Shown one piece after another: positions 1-4,987 of a stretch of 6,134 nucleotides of DNA. Below the pieces are notes generated by a model, which was given only the letters and a program-made list of their open reading frames with translations, was not told where the DNA came from and made no database searches. Position numbers and translations under genes: made by a program. The stretch's first letter is position 1; each line of letters begins with the position of its first letter. This DNA comes from Planctomycetota bacterium (GTDB lineage: Bacteria > Planctomycetota > SBBH01 > JAHFOU01), in the NCBI GenBank assembly GCA_023261525.1, contig JAHFOU010000150.1, forward strand, positions 1 to 6,134, given 5' to 3'.

Positions 1-857
1 TTGACCTCGAGGAAGTAGAAGTCCTTCCCGTCGACCAGGAACTCCACGGTGCCCAGGCTCCGGTAGCCCGCGGCCTCGGCCAGGCGCACGGCGGCGGCGC
101 CCATCTTCTCGCGCAGTTGTGGAGTGAGGGCGGGAGAGGGGCTCTCCTCGATCAGCTTCTGGCGGCGCCGCTGGACCGAGCATTCGCGCTCATGCAGATG
201 AACGACCTTGCCGGTGGGGTCGCCCAGGATCTGGAACTCCACGTGGCGGGGGCCTTGCAGGAAACGCTCGAGGAAGACCTCCTCAGAGGCGAAGGAGGCT
301 CCGGCCTCTCTCCGTGCGCTCTCGATCGCTTCGGAAAGCTGGCTGGCCTTCTCGACCATCCTCTGTCCCCGTCCTCCGCCTCCGTCGGCGGCCTTCACCA
401 GGAGGGGGAAGCCGATGTCCTTGGCCGCCTTGGCGGGATCCTTGCCGAGCTTGGCGCCGGGAAGCACGGGCACCCCGGCTTTCTCCGCCACCGCGCGGCC
501 GGCCAGCTTGTTGCCGAGGGCCCGCATGGCGGCCGGAGGCGGCCCGATCCAGGTCAGGCCGGCCTTCCCGCAGGCTTCGGCGAAGTCCGCGTTCTCGGAG
601 AGGAAGCCGTAGCCGGGATGGACCGCGCCGGCCCCGGATGTCTTCGCCGCCTCCAGCAGGGCCTTGGGGTCCAGGTAGGACTTGGGGCCTTCCAGGAGGG
701 CCACGGCGTCGGCCTCGCGGGCGGGGAGGGCGTCGGCCTCGGCCTTCGTGGCGGCGACGACGGACCTGAGGCCCAGCTCCCGGCAGGCGCGGACCAGCCT
801 CAGCGCGATCTCGCCCCGGTTGGCGATGAGGACGGTGGAGAAGGGCCTGGCCCTCAT
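1..857 (-). CDS. liuD: Biotin carboxylase subunit of methylcrotonyl-CoA carboxylase (partial, 3' end outside window)
   Basis: This is the N-terminal 285 residues of the ATP-grasp subunit that carboxylates biotin with ATP and bicarbonate. It starts with the pre-ATP-grasp motif VLIANRGEIALRLVRACREL (about 9-28) and HPGYGFLSEN (80-89). The glycine-rich ATP loop KAADGGGGRGQR is at 155-166, then PRHVEFQILGD (203-213) and ERECSVQRRRQKLIEE (223-238). By alignment to E. coli biotin carboxylase (offset 4), Lys155, His205, Lys234, Glu272 and Glu284 match Lys159, His209, Lys238, Glu276 and Glu288. The window ends just after FLEV, before the expected N-x-R loop, so the biotinyl domain cannot be checked. 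The ATG shares ATGA with the liuC stop, and AGGA lies 6 nt upstream. Substrate specificity is inferred from the liuB and liuC neighbours; a propionyl-, acetyl- or geranyl-CoA carboxylase subunit would look similar here. Arg232 replaces E. coli His236, a position that varies in the family. Confidence 0.9.
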   Translation of the reverse strand, partial: MRARPFSTVLIANRGEIALRLVRACRELGLRSVVAATKAEADALPAREADAVALLEGPKSYLDPKALLEAAKTSGAGAVHPGYGFLSENADFAEACGKAGLTWIGPPPAAMRALGNKLAGRAVAEKAGVPVLPGAKLGKDPAKAAKDIGFPLLVKAADGGGGRGQRMVEKASQLSEAIESARREAGASFASEEVFLERFLQGPRHVEFQILGDPTGKVVHLHERECSVQRRRQKLIEESPSPALTPQLREKMGAAAVRLAEAAGYRSLGTVEFLVDGKDFYFLEV

Positions 858-1651
858 TTCGGTTCCTGGGTCCACGGCGCCGGCTTCTTCGCGAAGAAGG
901 CCTCGAAGCCGGCCTGGGCCTCGGCGTCGGTCCGCTTGGAGGCGATGAGGGCGGCCACCTTGGGCCCCAGGGTCTTGAGGGGCTTGCGCAGGAGGTCGTC
1001 GGCGATCTCGAAGGCCAGCCCCTTGGCCTGGAGCATGGCCTGGGGCGCGGCGAGGAGGTAGTCCTTCAGGGCCTCGCCCACCGCCGCGTCCAGGGTGCCG
1101 GCCGGCACCACGTCCGTGACCAGGCCGATCTGGAAGGCCTTGGACGCCGGGAATTTCCGCCCGCTGGTGAAGAGGTCCCGGGCGTTGGTCAGCCCGATCT
1201 TCTCCACCACGAAGGGCGAGATCGTCCCCGGGATGATGCCCAGCCTCACCTCCGTGAACCCGAACTGGGTGCCCTCCTCCGCGATGACCCGGTCGCAGGC
1301 CGCGGCCAGCCCCGAGCCCCCGCCCAGGGCGAAGCCGCGCACGGCCGCGAGCACCGGCTTGGGGCATTCCCGCACGGCCAGGAGCATGCGGAAGAGGGCC
1401 AGGGCGTCCGCGTGGTTCTCGTCGCGGGTCCAGGTGGCGGCCCGGCGCATCCAGTCCAGGTCGCCGCCGGCGCAGAAGGCCGCGCCCTCGCCCGAGAGGC
1501 AGACCACGCGGGCGGGGGCCGGGGCCCGGATGGAGAGGAAGGCGTCCGTCAGCTCCGCGATGAGGCGCTCGTCGAAGGCGTTCTTCACCTCCGGGCGGTT
1601 CAGCCGGATGTGGAGGACGTGGCCTTCGGTCCAGGTCTTGAGGGTGCTCAC
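854..1651 (-). CDS. liuC: Methylglutaconyl-CoA hydratase (enoyl-CoA hydratase/crotonase family)
   Basis: This 265-residue crotonase-fold enzyme probably hydrates 3-methylglutaconyl-CoA to HMG-CoA, the step after the carboxylase in leucine and isovalerate breakdown in the cytoplasm. IRLNRPEVKNAF (15-26) is the family N-terminus. AAFCAGGDLDWM (57-68) and ALGGGSGLAAACD (108-120) form the oxyanion-hole regions. TEVRLGIIPGTISPFVVEKI (133-152) supplies the probable catalytic Glu134, equivalent to Glu164 of rat enoyl-CoA hydratase. The position of rat Glu144 is Gly114. Bacterial LiuC proteins typically carry this GGG-x-G-L form together with the ISP-F/Y-VV stretch, which favours LiuC over a beta-oxidation crotonase. 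The chosen GTG start overlaps the liuB stop as GTGA and gives the normal family length. The reading frame stays open upstream to about 1996, but that stretch lies inside liuB and is not crotonase-like. No strong Shine-Dalgarno is visible, so translational coupling to liuB is likely (inference). Confidence 0.88.
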   Translation of the reverse strand: MSTLKTWTEGHVLHIRLNRPEVKNAFDERLIAELTDAFLSIRAPAPARVVCLSGEGAAFCAGGDLDWMRRAATWTRDENHADALALFRMLLAVRECPKPVLAAVRGFALGGGSGLAAACDRVIAEEGTQFGFTEVRLGIIPGTISPFVVEKIGLTNARDLFTSGRKFPASKAFQIGLVTDVVPAGTLDAAVGEALKDYLLAAPQAMLQAKGLAFEIADDLLRKPLKTLGPKVAALIASKRTDAEAQAGFEAFFAKKPAPWTQEPK

Positions 1652-3273
1652 ATCCGGAAGACCCCGTAGCGGGATCCCTCCTGGGGGTCGGGCATCGGGG
1701 CGTTCAGGGCCATGGAGATCCCGAGGCCCAGGGCGTCGCGGGTCTCGGCGGGCAGGAGGATGCCGTCGTCCCAGAGCCGGGCCGTGCCGTACAGGGGGTT
1801 GCCCTCCTCCTCGTACTTCTCCAGGATCGGCTTCTTGAGCGCCGCCTCGTCCGCCGCCGGGAAGGGCTTGCCGGCCTTGGCCATCTGGTCCTTCTTCACA
1901 GTGGCCAGGACGTTGGCGGCCTGTTCCCCGCCCATGACGGAGACGCGGGCGTTGGGCCAGGTGAACATCAGCCGCGGCTGGTAGGCCCGCCCGCACATCC
2001 CGTAGTTGCCGGCCCCGTAGGAGGCGCCGATCACGACGGTGAAGCGGGGCACGGGGGCGTTGGCGACGGCCATGACCATCTTGGCCCCGTCCTTGGCGAT
2101 GCCGCCGGACTCCGCGCGGGAGCCGACCATGAAGCCGGTGATGTTCTGGAGGAAGAGGAGGGGGGTGCCGCGTTGGGCGCAGAGCTCCACGAAATGCGCG
2201 CCTTTGAGGGCGCTCTCGGAGAACAGCACGCCGTTGTTGGCCAGGATGCCGACGGGATAGCCATGAAGCCTGGCGAACCCGCAGACCAGGCTGGCCCCGT
2301 ACTCCCGCTTGAACTCATGGAAACGCGAGCCGTCCACGAGGCGGGCGATGACCTCGCGCACGTCGTAGGCCTTGCGGGGGTCGGCGGGGAGGATGCCGGC
2401 CAGCTCGGCGGGATCGTAGCGGGGGGCCTCGGGCTCAGTCACCTCCCAGCCGGAAGGGATTCGTTTGCCACGCGGGAGGGTTTCCGCAATGGACCGGGCG
2501 ATGCGCAGCGCGTCCTCCTCGTTCTCGGCCATGTGGTCGGTGACGCCGGACTTGCGGGTGTGGACCTCGGCGCCGCCGAGCGCCTCGGCGGAGACCTCCT
2601 CGCCGGTGGCGGCCTTCACCAGCGGCGGGCCGGCCAGGAAGATGTGGCCGTGGCCCTTCACGATCACGCTCTCGTCGGACATGGCGGGCACGTAGGCGCC
2701 GCCGGCGGTGCAGGGGCCGAAGACCACGGAGATTTGGGGGACGCCGAGGGCGCCGAGCCGGGCCTGGTGGTAGAAGATGCGGCCGAAGTGGTCGCGGTCG
2801 GGGAAGACCTCGGCCTGGAGGGGCAGGTAGGCCCCGCCGGAGTCCACCAGGTAGAAGCAGGGGAGGCGGTTTTCCATCGCCACTTCCTGGGCGCGCAGGT
2901 GCTTCTTCACGGTGAGGGGGAAGTAGGTGCCGCCCTTCACGGTGGCGTCGTTGGCGACGATCATGCACTCGCGGCCCTGGATGCGGCCGACGCCGGTCAC
3001 GACGCCGGCGGAGGGGGCCTGGCCCTCGTACAGGCCGTGGGCGGCCAGCGGGCTCAGCTCCAGGAAGGGGGATCCGGGGTCGCAGAGTTTGCGGATCCTC
3101 TCCCTGGGCAGGAGCTTGCCCCGGTCGGCGTGGCGCTTGCGGTCCTCGGCGGGGCCGCCGAGCTTGGCCTGGTCCCTCAGCGCCTGGACCTGCTTCGCGA
3201 GGGCCTGGTGGTGCTTGAGGTTGTCCTGGAATTCGGGGCTGGCGGTGGAGACGAGGGAGGGCAGGACGTCCAT
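1648..3273 (-). CDS. liuB: Methylcrotonyl-CoA carboxylase, carboxyltransferase (beta) subunit
   Basis: This 541-residue subunit moves the carboxyl group from carboxybiotin to 3-methylcrotonyl-CoA, giving 3-methylglutaconyl-CoA, in complex with the biotin subunit encoded two genes downstream. Both crotonase-like halves are present. The N-terminal half has RGKLLPRERI (51-60), VKGGTYFPLTVKKH (112-125), the MCC-typical FPDRDHFGRIF (157-167) and GPCTAGGAYVPAMSDE (186-201). The C-terminal half has NNGVLFSESALKGAHF (346-361), GASYGAGNYGMCGRAY (416-431) and WPNARVSVMGGEQAANVL (439-456). FPDRDHFGRIF and the GAGNYGMCGRAY block separate it from propionyl-CoA carboxylases; a geranyl-CoA carboxylase subunit is the closest alternative. 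Length matches bacterial MccB (about 535). The ATG at 3273 gives the family-like start MDVLPSLVS; an in-frame TTG at 3309 would add 12 residues not seen in the family. No Shine-Dalgarno precedes the ATG. It is the first gene of the visible operon. Confidence 0.94.
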   Translation of the reverse strand: MDVLPSLVSTASPEFQDNLKHHQALAKQVQALRDQAKLGGPAEDRKRHADRGKLLPRERIRKLCDPGSPFLELSPLAAHGLYEGQAPSAGVVTGVGRIQGRECMIVANDATVKGGTYFPLTVKKHLRAQEVAMENRLPCFYLVDSGGAYLPLQAEVFPDRDHFGRIFYHQARLGALGVPQISVVFGPCTAGGAYVPAMSDESVIVKGHGHIFLAGPPLVKAATGEEVSAEALGGAEVHTRKSGVTDHMAENEEDALRIARSIAETLPRGKRIPSGWEVTEPEAPRYDPAELAGILPADPRKAYDVREVIARLVDGSRFHEFKREYGASLVCGFARLHGYPVGILANNGVLFSESALKGAHFVELCAQRGTPLLFLQNITGFMVGSRAESGGIAKDGAKMVMAVANAPVPRFTVVIGASYGAGNYGMCGRAYQPRLMFTWPNARVSVMGGEQAANVLATVKKDQMAKAGKPFPAADEAALKKPILEKYEEEGNPLYGTARLWDDGILLPAETRDALGLGISMALNAPMPDPQEGSRYGVFRM

Positions 3274-3280
3274 GGGTCGG

Positions 3281-3309
3281 AGGGTATCCGGGCCCTTGTC
3301 GAGGGTCAA
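3281..3309 (-). promoter_or_regulatory. Possible liuBCD promoter (weak -10)
   Basis: On the minus strand TTGACC (3309-3304) and TACCCT (3286-3281) are 17 nt apart. The -35 is good. The -10 keeps only the TA and final T that matter most. A start 7 nt beyond the -10 would fall at 3274, one base before the liuB ATG, which would explain the missing Shine-Dalgarno by near-leaderless translation. This is an inference from spacing alone. Confidence 0.35.
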
Positions 3310-3318
3310 CGGCGCGGG

Positions 3319-3347
3319 TTGACCCCCGGGGGAGGCGCCATTATGAT
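3319..3347 (+). promoter_or_regulatory. Sigma-70-type promoter of tRNA-Asp
   Basis: TTGACC (3319-3324) and TATGAT (3342-3347) are separated by exactly 17 nt, each with one mismatch to consensus. The expected transcript start is about 3354, 11 nt before the mature tRNA. The stretch between the -10 and the start is pure G/C (3348-3353), as in stable-RNA promoters under stringent control (known pattern; its use here is inferred). Confidence 0.75.
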
Positions 3348-3364
3348 CCCCGCCCTTCGCCCGC

Positions 3365-3441
3365 GGGGGTGTAGCGCAACTGGTTAGCGCACCAGATTGT
3401 CGATCTGGATGTTGCGGGTTCGAATCCCGTCACCCTCGCCA
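3365..3441 (+). tRNA. tRNA-Asp (anticodon GTC), CCA encoded
   Basis: All four arms can be drawn by hand in this 77-nt gene. The acceptor stem is GGGGGTG (3365-3371) with CACCCTC (3431-3437), with one G-U pair. The D stem is GCGC/GCGC (3374-3377, 3387-3390) with loop AACTGGTTA. The anticodon stem is CCAGA/TCTGG (3392-3396, 3404-3408) around TTGTCGA, with anticodon GTC at 3399-3401. The T stem is GCGGG/CCCGT (3414-3418, 3426-3430) with loop TTCGAAT. The discriminator is G3438 and CCA is 3439-3441. The anticodon with discriminator G and the surrounding identity bases fits aspartate. Its 3' end is duplicated at 4921-4933, so it appears to have served as an integration target. Confidence 0.97.
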
Positions 3442-3451
3442 ACAATTAACA
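3431..3451 (+). repeat. Left att-like repeat (3' end of tRNA-Asp)
   Basis: CACCCTCGCCAAC (3431-3443) spans the 3' acceptor strand, discriminator, CCA and two following bases. TTAACA follows at 3446-3451. The copy at 4921-4941 is identical except for AA versus GC at 3444-3445 (19 of 21). The match begins exactly at the acceptor-stem strand. Confidence 0.7.
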
Positions 3452-3475
3452 ACCGTATTTGGAAGGCGTTTCAGG

Positions 3476-3493
3476 ACAGCCGGTTGCGGCTGT
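3476..3493 (+). other. Perfect hairpin downstream of tRNA-Asp
   Basis: ACAGCCG, a GTTG loop and CGGCTGT form a 7-bp perfect stem 35 nt after the tRNA. There is no T-run after it, so a classical intrinsic terminator is not supported. It could end tRNA transcription by another route, stop 3' trimming, or be a recombinase or accessory-protein site. It abuts the 12-bp repeat at 3492. Confidence 0.5.
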
Positions 3494-3503
3494 TGTCAGG
3501 TGC
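3492..3503 (+). repeat. 12-bp direct repeat, left copy
   Basis: GTTGTCAGGTGC here recurs exactly at 4896-4907 in the same orientation. It sits 48 nt inside the left att-like core. Paired sites just inside both ends resemble integrase arm sites, but that role is inference. Confidence 0.5.
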
Positions 3504-3583
3504 TAACGGTACGGGGGCTCCTCGCCATCTGAGCAACACCCCCTACCTAGGACTTCCCGTCTCGCCAGGATAAACTACTCCCG

Positions 3584-4207
3584 ATGTCCCCGATGAAGAC
3601 GGCGCGCTTCTCTCAACATCTCGGCGTCATAGCTCTGGTCTTTTCCGTGGCGCTCTGCGGCTGTGGCCCTGGTGCCAGAACCATCCCTTCGGGGAAAGAG
3701 CTTTCTGAGTTTATTCAAAGAGAGGGCAATCCGACTGAAGCGGTGTTCAAGGTCGGCATCCCCCAAGTCGCGGACGCGGTTCGGAAGAGCCTGCAGGACG
3801 CAGGATACCGCGGCTTTCTTCTCCGTGAGGAGGGTGGTGGTCTTCCCGGAACACGATTCCATCTTGGCTCAAGAGCGCCGTGGTCTTCCCCATGTTTCAT
3901 CTCAAATGCAACCGGGGAACCGATGATTTACACCACAGACTATGAAATCTATGCGAACCAGACTACGGATGGCACCAGGGTTTCTGTGCTCGCGGGAGCA
4001 CCTCATGTTGAGATCCGTCAGCCCTGGGAATCCCCCAGTTACTTGGTGGCTTCTTGTTGCTGCATGTTCAGCAGTCCTTTTAGGTCGAGTGCTTGGTTGC
4101 AAATTGAATCCAGCACAGTGGAGGAGTACGAGATCCTCTGCAAGATTGGGGATGCCTTAGGGAGTCCTCTGCCCCCGCCTCGGTATCCTAAGATTCGGGT
4201 TCGATAG
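3584..4207 (+). CDS. Hypothetical lipoprotein with signal peptide, orphan
   Basis: I do not recognise this 207-residue protein. Residues 4-27 form a lipoprotein signal: Lys and Arg near the start, a hydrophobic core LGVIALVFSVAL, then lipobox LCGC with the lipidated Cys at 27, so a membrane-anchored periplasmic or outer-membrane location is likely. Residues 36-80 look helical (SGKELSEFIQREG; VADAVRKSLQDAGYRGFLL) and 118-145 look beta-rich (DYEIYANQTTDGTRVSVLAG). A CCC run is at 158-160. The C-terminus has a likely helix VEEYEILCKIGDAL (179-192) and a proline-rich tail. The ATG at 3584 follows AGGA by 13 nt, rather far; the ATG at 3593 would leave a normal signal peptide and is a fair alternative. 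GC is much lower than in flanking genes (27 of 60 bases on 3901-3960), consistent with recent transfer. It is convergent with the toxin-antitoxin pair. Confidence 0.72.
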   Translation: MSPMKTARFSQHLGVIALVFSVALCGCGPGARTIPSGKELSEFIQREGNPTEAVFKVGIPQVADAVRKSLQDAGYRGFLLREEGGGLPGTRFHLGSRAPWSSPCFISNATGEPMIYTTDYEIYANQTTDGTRVSVLAGAPHVEIRQPWESPSYLVASCCCMFSSPFRSSAWLQIESSTVEEYEILCKIGDALGSPLPPPRYPKIRVR

Positions 4208-4242
4208 GCCACTCCGAATCCCAGGAAACCCCGCTCCCGGCC

Positions 4243-4259
4243 CAGAAGGCCCCCTTCTG
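4243..4259. terminator. Hairpin between convergent genes, possible bidirectional terminator
   Basis: CAGAAGG, loop CCC and CCTTCTG form a perfect 7-bp stem in the 61-bp gap between the lipoprotein stop and the antitoxin stop. Its position suits a shared terminator. There is no T-run on either strand, so termination by this hairpin is inferred from placement and symmetry. Confidence 0.35.
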
Positions 4260-4268
4260 ACCTCTTAG

Positions 4269-4541
4269 TTAGGCGACCTCCAGCAAGACCCTGGGATTCC
4301 GTTGAGCCAGCGCCAGCAGGGTCCGGGCCGCCCCGGAGGGGGCTCTCCGTCCCTGCTCCCACTCCTGAAGGGTCCGGACCGAGACGCCCAGGAGCCGGGC
4401 GAACCGGGACTGGGACAGCCCCGTGCGCTCCCGGATGGAGGACACCGACGGGAGGTTGGTGACCCTGCCGTGGCTCCCTTTCTTGATCTCCCGGATCCCC
4501 TCCAGGATCTCCATGCCCAGGTTCCGCTTCGTCTTAACCAT
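4269..4541 (-). CDS. HTH antitoxin of type II toxin-antitoxin system (NadS/HigA-like)
   Basis: This 90-residue Xre-type DNA-binding protein should neutralise the upstream toxin and repress their shared promoter. The helix-turn-helix spans about 36-64: IRERTGLSQSRFARLLGVSV followed by RTLQEWEQGRR, the recognition-helix signature of NadS/HigA2-type antitoxins. It ends with the typical GAARTLLALAQRNPRVLL (70-87). Residues 1-30 form a basic arm, and LEGIREIKKGSHGRV resembles the toxin-binding segment of the family. The ATG lies inside the toxin's last codons: ATGGTTAA is shared, an 8-nt overlap. A strong GGAGG lies 6 nt upstream inside the toxin gene, so the antitoxin can be translated at a high rate from the same message. 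Toxin-first order is typical of HigBA-like modules. The target operator is probably the palindrome at 4854-4872. Confidence 0.9.
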   Translation of the reverse strand: MVKTKRNLGMEILEGIREIKKGSHGRVTNLPSVSSIRERTGLSQSRFARLLGVSVRTLQEWEQGRRAPSGAARTLLALAQRNPRVLLEVA

Positions 4542-4845
4542 CGATCTCCTCCTTGATTCTGCGAAGGACGTGGGAGGGGATGTTCCCCTCCTCGTTCTTC
4601 GCGTAGATCGTCAGCATCCAGATGACGCCTTCCCGGGTCCTGGCGTAGTAGATCACCCGGACGCCTCCCCGTTTCCCCTGACCGGAACGGCCCCAACGGA
4701 CCTTCCGGACGCCCCCGGAGCCGGGGACCACGGCCCCGCTCTCCGGATGCCGGGCCAGGGACTCCTGGAGCCCGGCGTAGTCCTCATCGGACAGGTACCT
4801 TCCAACCAGCTTCGAGAACAGCCTTGTCTCGATGAAGGTGACCAC
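4534..4845 (-). CDS. Toxin of type II system, HigB/RelE-ParE superfamily
   Basis: This 103-residue protein resembles the HigB-2 branch of RelE-type mRNA interferases, which cut mRNA on the ribosome (known for the family, not shown here). It opens with VTFIETRLFSKLV, like the family's IFIETxxFTK start. It then carries GSGGVRKVRWGRSGQGKRGG (42-61) with several basic residues of the likely catalytic face, VRVIYYARTREGVIWMLTIY (62-81) and the conserved AKNEEGNI (82-89). Length is normal and no key block is missing, so it looks intact. The start is GTG at 4845. No Shine-Dalgarno precedes it; instead a consensus promoter lies so close that transcription should begin on the GTG itself. It overlaps the antitoxin by 8 nt. 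Confidence 0.9.
   Translation of the reverse strand: MVTFIETRLFSKLVGRYLSDEDYAGLQESLARHPESGAVVPGSGGVRKVRWGRSGQGKRGGVRVIYYARTREGVIWMLTIYAKNEEGNIPSHVLRRIKEEIDG
4545..4553 (-). promoter_or_regulatory. Strong Shine-Dalgarno of the antitoxin, inside the toxin gene
   Basis: On the minus strand AAGGAGGAG precedes ATCG and the antitoxin ATG, leaving GGAGG 6 nt from the start. It is the only strong ribosome site in the toxin-antitoxin operon. It predicts more antitoxin than toxin per transcript if the toxin is read leaderlessly (inference). Confidence 0.7.
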
Positions 4846-4851
4846 GGGCAG

Positions 4852-4879
4852 ATTATACGTCAGAGACGTATATTGTCAA
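4852..4879 (-). promoter_or_regulatory. Consensus promoter of the toxin-antitoxin operon
   Basis: On the minus strand TTGACA (4879-4874) and TATAAT (4857-4852) are both perfect matches to the sigma-70 consensus, 16 nt apart. Counting 6 nt past the -10 puts the start at 4845, the G of the toxin GTG. A promoter this strong needs tight repression, fitting the operator that covers its spacer. Confidence 0.85.
4854..4872. promoter_or_regulatory. Palindromic operator for antitoxin autoregulation
   Basis: TATACGTC, AGA, GACGTATA is a perfect inverted repeat with 8-bp arms and a 3-bp centre. It covers most of the spacer and the upstream part of the -10 box, where a bound dimer would block RNA polymerase. 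The binding protein is inferred to be the adjacent helix-turn-helix antitoxin, alone or with the toxin. Confidence 0.8.
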
Positions 4880-4895
4880 GGCCGGGAGGGGAGCG

Positions 4896-4907
4896 GTTGT
4901 CAGGTGC
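4896..4907 (+). repeat. 12-bp direct repeat, right copy
   Basis: GTTGTCAGGTGC is identical to 3492-3503 and in the same orientation. It lies 13 nt inside the right att-like core. GGTGCC (4903-4908) can also pair with GGCACC (4919-4924), which runs into the core. Confidence 0.5.
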
Positions 4908-4920
4908 CAGCGACCTGCGG

Positions 4921-4941
4921 CACCCTCGCCAACGCTTAACA
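4921..4941 (+). repeat. Right att-like repeat (copy of tRNA-Asp 3' end)
   Basis: CACCCTCGCCAAC (4921-4933) exactly copies the tRNA-Asp 3' terminus and the two bases after it; TTAACA (4936-4941) also matches. The sequence just before it is not tRNA-like, so only the 3' strand was duplicated, as expected for an integration scar rather than a whole pseudo-tRNA. The remaining 47 bp to the monooxygenase stop hold a GC-rich palindrome (CAGGGCGCCCTG, 4964-4975) without a T-run. Confidence 0.65.
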
Positions 4942-4987
4942 GCTGGTTGACACCGCCCGCCCCCAGGGCGCCCTGCGGCGCCGCCCG

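Larger units (their letters stand above)
3431..4941. mobile_element. Candidate miniature tRNA-Asp genomic island, no integrase
   Basis: The segment is bounded on the left by the 3' end of an intact tRNA gene and on the right by a copy of that end in direct orientation. That is the usual footprint of tyrosine-recombinase integration at a tRNA. It holds an orphan lipoprotein gene with about 56% GC and a toxin-antitoxin pair, in a backbone near 70% or more. A second 12-bp direct repeat lies just inside each end. No integrase, excisionase or replication gene is encoded, so it would be non-autonomous, dependent on an integrase elsewhere, or an internally deleted remnant. A remnant of a duplicated tRNA gene is the main alternative for the right repeat. 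Confidence 0.55.

Noticed and set aside
117..1061. Plus-strand open frame of 314 codons opposite liuD and liuC
   Set aside because: Composition artefact of high third-position GC. It spans a real gene boundary on the other strand and has no recognisable domain.
1652..1996. Upstream extension of the liuC frame to about 380 codons
   Set aside because: The extra residues are Arg/Gly/Pro-rich, lie wholly inside liuB, and would make a crotonase far longer than its family. The GTG at 1651 fits.
3348..3368. CCCCGC/GCGGGG inverted repeat before the tRNA
   Set aside because: Its left arm lies upstream of the predicted transcript start and its right arm is part of the acceptor stem. It is probably chance in GC-rich DNA.
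2173..3387. Long plus-strand open frame of 404 codons antisense to liuB
   Set aside because: The translation is a low-complexity Gly/Ala/Val/Leu mixture, as expected opposite a GC-rich gene. liuB on the minus strand has every family motif. It also runs into the tRNA.
3942..4160. Hydrophobic segment (WWLLVAACSAVLLGRVLGC) in another frame inside the lipoprotein gene, hinting at a frameshift
   Set aside because: The lipoprotein frame continues into a plausible C-terminal helix without a break. Using the segment would need two compensating shifts within about 70 bases. Kept as a low-probability alternative.
4192..4220. GATTCGG/CCGAATC inverted repeat with a GGTTCGAT stretch, resembling a tRNA T-arm
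   Set aside because: The 15-nt loop contains the lipoprotein stop codon, the T-stem does not pair, and no other tRNA arm can be drawn.
4964..4984. GC-rich palindromes (CAGGGCGCCCTG and paired GGCGCC) after the monooxygenase stop, as a terminator
   Set aside because: No T-run on either strand, and short GGCGCC palindromes are frequent at this base composition.
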